A DNA stretch of 10,035 bases from Kiritimatiellia bacterium (GTDB lineage Bacteria; Verrucomicrobiota; Kiritimatiellia; RFP12; UBA1067). Position numbers and translations under genes: made by a program. The stretch's first letter is position 1. Each line of letters opens with the position of its first letter. The notes under the pieces are model-generated. The model did no database searches and was not told the DNA's origin. It saw only the letters and a list, made by a program, of their open reading frames with translations. The stretch covers positions 1 through 10,035 of the forward strand of contig JAGBZQ010000087.1 of the NCBI GenBank assembly GCA_017628165.1, read 5' to 3'. This document shows, in pieces, positions 6,134-10,035 of the stretch.

Positions 6134-9100
6134 TCACTTTACAGATGGCAATACAGGCTCGAGTTTCATCGTCCAAGACGTCGGCTCAAGCGGATCGAAC
6201 GAATACTTGTCCATGGGACCCGGCCCGCAACTCGCTCCTCCAAGCCCAAGCTGGCGGACATCGAGATTGAGCATTACTTCCGGGCGCTTCACGAGCGGCG
6301 AATAATACTGAATCTGGCCGTTTTGATGGCGGGCGTAAAGAAGATCCTCCCACGAATAATGAAGAGCCTGCATGAAAAGAGGCTTGTCTGCGGAGAACCT
6401 TACGCCGCGGCCGTACTTGTCGGTAAACTCCGCCCAGCGGACATCGCTCTTGTAGCCGTTGTCCTGCGGCCGGATATAATCCACAAACTGATCGGTAACG
6501 GTAGACTCGTAAATTCCGACGAAACTTGCGGTGAGTCTGTCGATGTAATTCTCAACAGGCCCGCGCCCGTAATAACGCATCCTTTCAAGCCTCGGCACAA
6601 GGCGCATGCTAAGCCCGAGACGGGGCAGAAGACGCGGCATTCCGCCATACGGCACCACGCGATTTGCAACCGACACAGAGCCGTCCGCCGCGAATGTGTA
6701 ATCACACTCGTGCCTGAAGCCGGCGCCCTTGACGCCTGTCACATCCACAACCGTCTTGACTACATTCCCCTCAACGACAATCGGCTCGGGATGATAGCGG
6801 AGCTGCGTAAGACCGGAATCAACCACTCCGCGCTTGCCTCCTCTCCTCGCGTCAAAGCCGACAACAGTGCGGTCGTTATCAGTAAACGCCCTCATGCATG
6901 TAAGTCTCGGCCCGGCGGCCACGCCAACTGCCGGGTCGTCGAACACAACGACGCCACCCTTGAGAATAAGCTTTGAAATTGCACCTGTCTTCTTGGAAAA
7001 GACAGCTGAAGTGCGGGCGCACTCGATCAAAACGGAATCGCCCTCGTCATGAACGGCGAACTCCGGCTTAACAAGCGCGGCATCGCCCTTGAGCGCCGCC
7101 CAATAGGAAGAACCTACAGACACTTGATCACGGGAAACCACCCATCCGGCCTTCGCCCAGATCTCATCCTTCTTGAGAGCGAACTCAAAGTTCACGAAAA
7201 TCTCCCTGCCCAAATCGGCCTTGGCGAGCTCGGCATCGAGAGAAGGGATCTCAAGATCGCCTGACGAGAGCGGAGCAATGGCGGGAACGTCAAAAGAACC
7301 TGCCGCAGTCTCCTTGCCGTCCGTGATCACAGCCCACCTGCCCGCGTACTCGCTGGCCGAAGTAAAGCAAAATCGGTTCGTCAGCCTGAATTTGCCGCTC
7401 TCGCCTTTGGAGACAAGGAGATTGCGGTAGACATGCGCGGTTTCGATGAGCTTCGGGGAAATATTGCGCATGGGATCGACGATGCCGTTATCACAGAAAG
7501 GCCCGTCGTTGGGGAAATCGTCGAAGTTGCCGCCGTACGCAAGAATACGCTCCTCCTCCCCCGTATTTGGATTGACGCGCCCTGTGGATTTCCAAAGCGC
7601 CTGATCCACCCAGTCCCACACGCATCCGCCAATAAGGCAGTCATAGAAATAGATGACGTCCCAATACTCCTTGAAATTACCCATCGCATTACCCATCGCA
7701 TGCGCATATTCGCACATGATATAAGCCTTGCCGGGGCTCTGTCCGCGCCCCAGGCCATGATCACTTTTTGAATCCGCCTTCTCCATTCCAAGCTTACCGC
7801 GTTTTTCAAGCCACTCCACGGAGGGGTACATGGAAGAGTCGACGTCCGCATCTTTGTTGCCGCGCTCCCAATGTGTAACCCGCGAAGGATCAAGCGCCTT
7901 TACCTGCTTAAGCGCCTCCTTGAAGCAAACACCGTGACCTGTTTCGTTACCCATGGACCACATCGTCACCGAAGGATGATTGCGGAAGAAAAGCACATTG
8001 CGGAGATTGCGCTCCACAATTGAATGCTGCCACTCCCGAAAACCGCCGAGCCCTTCCTTTCCGTAACCATATTCATGCCCCTCCACGTTTGCTTCGGCGA
8101 TGACATAAATGCCGTAACGGTCGCAGAGGTCGTACCAGAGATGATGATCGGGATAATGGCAGGTGCGAACCGTATTAATGTTATAAAGCTTCATCAGCTC
8201 GATATCGCGGATCATAAGGTCAGCCGAGACCGTGCGGCCCCTCTCGGGATCCGTCTCATGGCGATTGACGCCCTTGAGCTTGACGAGTTTTCCATTGATG
8301 TAAAACTTGTTCCCTACAACCTTCTGCTCTTTGAAGCCAACCCTCTTGGCGCGAATATCAGAGCCCGCTTTCATAACAAGCGTGTAAAGATAAGGCTTTT
8401 CAGCGCTCCAGAGATTAACGCCGTCAAGCCGGACGCTCCATATCGCCTCCAAACCAGACTTCTTTGCTGCCGATGCAGCAAAATCGACAACTTTCCGGCC
8501 TTCGGCGTCATAAAGCTGAGCAGATGAAGGAACTTCCGCGCCGTATGCAGAAAGCTTGAGAGAAACCTCGGCGCTCTTATAATCCGAATCAAACTTTGAA
8601 GTGAAAACAAAATCCGCTATACCGGCCTTGGGGCGCGCCCAGAGCGTCACATCGCGGTAGATGCCCGAAAAGCGAAACATATCCTGATCCTCAAGGTAGC
8701 TGCCGTCGCACCAGCGAAAAACCTGTACTGCCAGAAGATTCTCGCCGTCCCTTTTCACGAAATCGGTAATATTGAACTCGGAAGCCAGATGCGAATCCTC
8801 CGCATAGCCGACCATCTTGCCGTTCACCCACACGTAATAGGCGGAATATACACCATCAAACCTGAGAATAACCTCACGCCCTTCCCAGTTCTGAGGCAGG
8901 GTGAACGTGCGGCGATAGGAAGAGACGGGATTGAAATCCGCAAGATCCGTATCGCGATCGAGAATCTTAGGCCAGGCCTTCTTGTGAGGATAACGGATGT
9001 TCGTATAGTGAGGAACTCCATATCCGTGCATCTCCACACAGCTTGGAACATCGATGACATCCCAGCGCGAATCATTGTAATCCACCTTCCAGAAATCAGA

Positions 9101-9346
9101 GGGGCGCCTGCCCGGATCTCCAACCCATTTAAACTTCCAGTCTCCATTAAGGGAAAGTTTGTATGGCGTCCTGACCTCCAGCGCATCGCTAAAAGCTTCC
9201 TGCTCGTCTGCCAGCGGAAGCATATACGAGGATGCGGGCATACGATTGCGGGAGTTAACCTCCAGATTCTCCCAATCATTCACGGCCGGCTGGGCAAACA
9301 CACATGCAACAGCAGCAACCATGCCGAAGGCTACAACTTTTTTCAT
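6134..9346 (-). CDS. Secreted beta-galactosidase, glycoside hydrolase family 2 (LacZ-type)
   Basis: A 1070-residue retaining glycosidase. A Sec signal peptide covers about residues 1-18 (KK, hydrophobic core, cleavage after VFA), so it acts in the periplasm or outside; the single Cys there is a poor lipobox. Next come the jelly-roll domain with LNGDWKFKW and FDGVYSAYYVWVNGK, then DQDMFRFSGIYRDV (about 221-234), equivalent to the DQDMWRMSGIFRDV of E. coli LacZ. GVNRHE (359-364) opens the TIM barrel; the acid/base is Glu468 in MWSMGNETGHG and the nucleophile Glu546 in IMCEYAHAMGN. The C-terminal small-chain domain carries AFTDNDR, YYGRGPVENYIDR and YIRPQDNG. It is slightly longer than E. coli LacZ (1024), largely from the signal peptide and tail. 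Beta-galactosidase is the best guess; natural substrates may be plant or mucin glycans. AAGGAG lies nine bases before the ATG. It heads the run with ruvB. Confidence 0.94.
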   Translation of the reverse strand: MKKVVAFGMVAAVACVFAQPAVNDWENLEVNSRNRMPASSYMLPLADEQEAFSDALEVRTPYKLSLNGDWKFKWVGDPGRRPSDFWKVDYNDSRWDVIDVPSCVEMHGYGVPHYTNIRYPHKKAWPKILDRDTDLADFNPVSSYRRTFTLPQNWEGREVILRFDGVYSAYYVWVNGKMVGYAEDSHLASEFNITDFVKRDGENLLAVQVFRWCDGSYLEDQDMFRFSGIYRDVTLWARPKAGIADFVFTSKFDSDYKSAEVSLKLSAYGAEVPSSAQLYDAEGRKVVDFAASAAKKSGLEAIWSVRLDGVNLWSAEKPYLYTLVMKAGSDIRAKRVGFKEQKVVGNKFYINGKLVKLKGVNRHETDPERGRTVSADLMIRDIELMKLYNINTVRTCHYPDHHLWYDLCDRYGIYVIAEANVEGHEYGYGKEGLGGFREWQHSIVERNLRNVLFFRNHPSVTMWSMGNETGHGVCFKEALKQVKALDPSRVTHWERGNKDADVDSSMYPSVEWLEKRGKLGMEKADSKSDHGLGRGQSPGKAYIMCEYAHAMGNAMGNFKEYWDVIYFYDCLIGGCVWDWVDQALWKSTGRVNPNTGEEERILAYGGNFDDFPNDGPFCDNGIVDPMRNISPKLIETAHVYRNLLVSKGESGKFRLTNRFCFTSASEYAGRWAVITDGKETAAGSFDVPAIAPLSSGDLEIPSLDAELAKADLGREIFVNFEFALKKDEIWAKAGWVVSRDQVSVGSSYWAALKGDAALVKPEFAVHDEGDSVLIECARTSAVFSKKTGAISKLILKGGVVVFDDPAVGVAAGPRLTCMRAFTDNDRTVVGFDARRGGKRGVVDSGLTQLRYHPEPIVVEGNVVKTVVDVTGVKGAGFRHECDYTFAADGSVSVANRVVPYGGMPRLLPRLGLSMRLVPRLERMRYYGRGPVENYIDRLTASFVGIYESTVTDQFVDYIRPQDNGYKSDVRWAEFTDKYGRGVRFSADKPLFMQALHYSWEDLLYARHQNGQIQYYSPLVKRPEVMLNLDVRQLGLGGASCGPGPMDKYSFDPLEPTSWTMKLEPVLPSVK

Positions 9347-9389
9347 CTTCGTTTACTCCTTGAAATAAAAACCTCTTGATATTAGAAAT

Positions 9390-9419
9390 AGTATACAATA
9401 ATTCCACCTCACAAGGCAA
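9390..9419 (-). promoter_or_regulatory. Beta-galactosidase operon promoter
   Basis: On the reverse strand TTGCCT (9414-9419) and TATACT (9390-9395) are 18 bases apart. Transcription would begin near 9383 with a leader of about 37 bases containing the AAGGAG ribosome site. The boxes and spacing match those in front of rpsL almost exactly, including ATT directly after TATACT. Confidence 0.65.
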
Positions 9420-9427
9420 TCCTTGCC
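9412..9427. promoter_or_regulatory. Interlaced inverted repeats over the beta-galactosidase -35 box
   Basis: Two overlapping dyads are seen: CAAGG-CAAT-CCTTG (9412-9425) and GGCAA-TCC-TTGCC (9415-9427). They cover the -35 hexamer at 9414-9419, a usual place for a repressor or activator site. The arms are only 5 bases, so chance is possible. Confidence 0.3.
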
Positions 9428-9454
9428 CTGAGCGGACCGGGTGAATACCAAGAA

Positions 9455-9479
9455 AAAAGCATCTTTGAAAGATGCTTTT
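9455..9479 (-). terminator. Intrinsic terminator of the small two-gene operon
   Basis: AAAAGCATCTT (9455-9465) and AAGATGCTTTT (9469-9479) form a perfect stem of 10-11 base pairs with a tiny loop. On the reverse strand it ends in TTTTTT and lies 8 bases after the stop of the small soluble protein. It separates that operon from the beta-galactosidase promoter. The A-rich left side gives a shorter T-run in the other direction, but no rightward gene ends here. Confidence 0.85.
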
Positions 9480-9487
9480 GGTTTATT

Positions 9488-9721
9488 TTAGCATTTGAGC
9501 CATTCTTTCCAGATACGCGGGGTGTATGCCTTGATGGCGGCGCTCTGCAAGTACCGTTCAAGCCCTCGTCCGGCATCGGCTAAAGAAATCAACTCGTTAA
9601 ACACATACGGCCCTACCTGCTCAAGAGTGTATTCAAAAACATCATGATTAGAGAACCAAATACGAATACTGAAATCATCGTATGCGTATTGAACCACCCT
9701 AAAATCATCTCTCATCAACAT
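9488..9721 (-). CDS. Small uncharacterised soluble protein, possibly KTSC-like
   Basis: A 77-residue protein from ATG 9721, chosen because a GAGGGGG purine run sits five bases upstream; earlier in-frame starts give up to 86 residues. It overlaps the end of the upstream membrane-protein gene by 17 bases in another frame, so the two are probably translationally coupled. There is no signal peptide or membrane segment. The order of a hydrophobic/aromatic beta-rich half (VVQYAYDDFSIRIWFSNHDVFEY), then helical VFNELISLADAGRGLERYLQSA and a terminal KAYTPRIWKEW, recalls the KTSC domain (strands, then a helix with the ..S.G.yfn..Ir..Y pattern), but the match is loose and the eponymous residues are not clearly kept. 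Function unknown. A strong terminator follows. Confidence 0.7.
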   Translation of the reverse strand: MLMRDDFRVVQYAYDDFSIRIWFSNHDVFEYTLEQVGPYVFNELISLADAGRGLERYLQSAAIKAYTPRIWKEWLKC

Positions 9722-9968
9722 CACAACCCCCTCTTGTCTTGCCGCCACGTGCTCTGCGAGCGCGAGACAATTCCACTAATACAGCGGCAAAAAGAAATAG
9801 TGCCGCAAACAAAACCATTCCCGATATAACAATACGAGTAATTATTTGTCTCGGCAAAACGACACAAAGCGCTACACCGAGAATACCCGCTACAGTGGCG
9901 GCAGCTATTTGCCACCGCTGTAGTGAGTTATTACCGCCCTTTCGGGCTCCACCGGGCGCCTCTTCCAT
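9705..9968 (-). CDS. Small membrane protein, two predicted helices
   Basis: An 87-residue protein with a short polar N-terminus, then hydrophobic segments at about 19-39 (WQIAAATVAGILGVALCVVLP) and 43-67 (ITRIVISGMVLFAALFLFAAV). It ends in a strongly basic tail (SRARRARGGKTRGG) that would favour a cytoplasmic C-terminus, so both ends would face the cytoplasm in a hairpin topology. I do not recognise a family. The ATG at 9968 has only a distant GGG run upstream (10 bases), so the start is less secure than the frame. It overlaps the next gene by 17 bases, and both end at the terminator at 9455-9479, which suggests a joint role, perhaps membrane-associated. No promoter could be assigned with confidence in 9969-9995; it may be co-transcribed with the fragment at the right edge. 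Confidence 0.65.
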   Translation of the reverse strand: MEEAPGGARKGGNNSLQRWQIAAATVAGILGVALCVVLPRQIITRIVISGMVLFAALFLFAAVLVELSRARRARGGKTRGGCDVDER

Positions 9969-9995
9969 TACTTAATAACCCTTTAATTTTGGAAG

Positions 9996-10035
9996 TTACT
10001 TAGTAATAAAGCCCTTGAAGAAGAAGTAACCTTCT
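9996..10035 (-). CDS. Possible C-terminal end of a gene running off the right edge
   Basis: On the reverse strand one frame reads EGYFFFKGFITK followed by TAA (9996-9998), 27 bases before the ATG of the small membrane protein. The other two frames also stay open for a while (one stops at 10000-10002), so the reading frame cannot be proven from 13 codons. If real, this is the tail of the upstream neighbour, possibly in the same operon. No function can be given. Confidence 0.3.
   Translation of the reverse strand, partial: EGYFFFKGFITK

Noticed and set aside
6074..6976. A 300-codon open frame on the + strand opposite the ruvB start and the beta-galactosidase 3' end
   Set aside because: It is an antisense shadow of strongly conserved coding sequence with low-complexity basic composition.
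9991..10035. An imperfect inverted repeat (GGAAGTTACTT with AAGTAACCTTC) at the right edge
   Set aside because: It has two mismatches and a long loop, and is cut by the window edge, so neither an attachment site nor a terminator can be supported.

Overview
The window (about 10 kb, moderately GC-rich) looks like ordinary chromosome of a Gram-negative bacterium. The S12/S7 ribosomal genes, RuvB and pyridoxal-phosphate synthase are vertically inherited housekeeping genes. A very large exported family-2 glycosidase suggests a carbohydrate-degrading, probably host- or gut-associated lifestyle. The protein style (S7 with an internal insertion, str genes without fusA/tuf behind them, Ala/Arg-rich proteins) made me think of the PVC group, such as Kiritimatiellota, Lentisphaerota or Verrucomicrobiota. 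That is a low-confidence impression that needs a tree.

Layout: at the left edge a truncated membrane-protein gene reads leftward, diverging from pdxS (+), the only rightward gene. PdxS is the PLP-synthase lyase subunit. It has a good promoter and a perfect inverted repeat over the -35 box. pdxS ends base-to-base against a convergent HI0933-family flavoprotein. All remaining genes read leftward. From right to left these are: a fragment at the right edge; a two-gene pair of a small membrane protein and a small soluble KTSC-like protein, closed by a strong terminator; then, from its own sigma70-type promoter, an apparent operon of secreted beta-galactosidase, ruvB, tcdA and cysK with gaps of 0-11 bp; then, from a second sigma70-type promoter, rpsL-rpsG, closed by a terminator hairpin 27 bp before the flavoprotein gene.

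How the genes fit together: RuvB (Holliday-junction motor), TcdA (tRNA ct6A37 formation) and CysK (cysteine synthesis) are core functions that appear to be co-transcribed behind a polysaccharide- or oligosaccharide-degrading enzyme. PdxS makes the PLP that CysK uses, but there is no pdxT here. TcdA and CysK touch sulfur/tRNA metabolism, but no sulfur-carrier protein is present, so I do not propose a dedicated system.

I found no transposon, CRISPR array, tRNA, rRNA, prophage or clear defence locus, and no gene-free stretch above 300 bases. The least explained elements are the small overlapping gene pair at the right end, the inverted repeats over the pdxS and beta-galactosidase promoters, and the glycosidase-ruvB operon arrangement.
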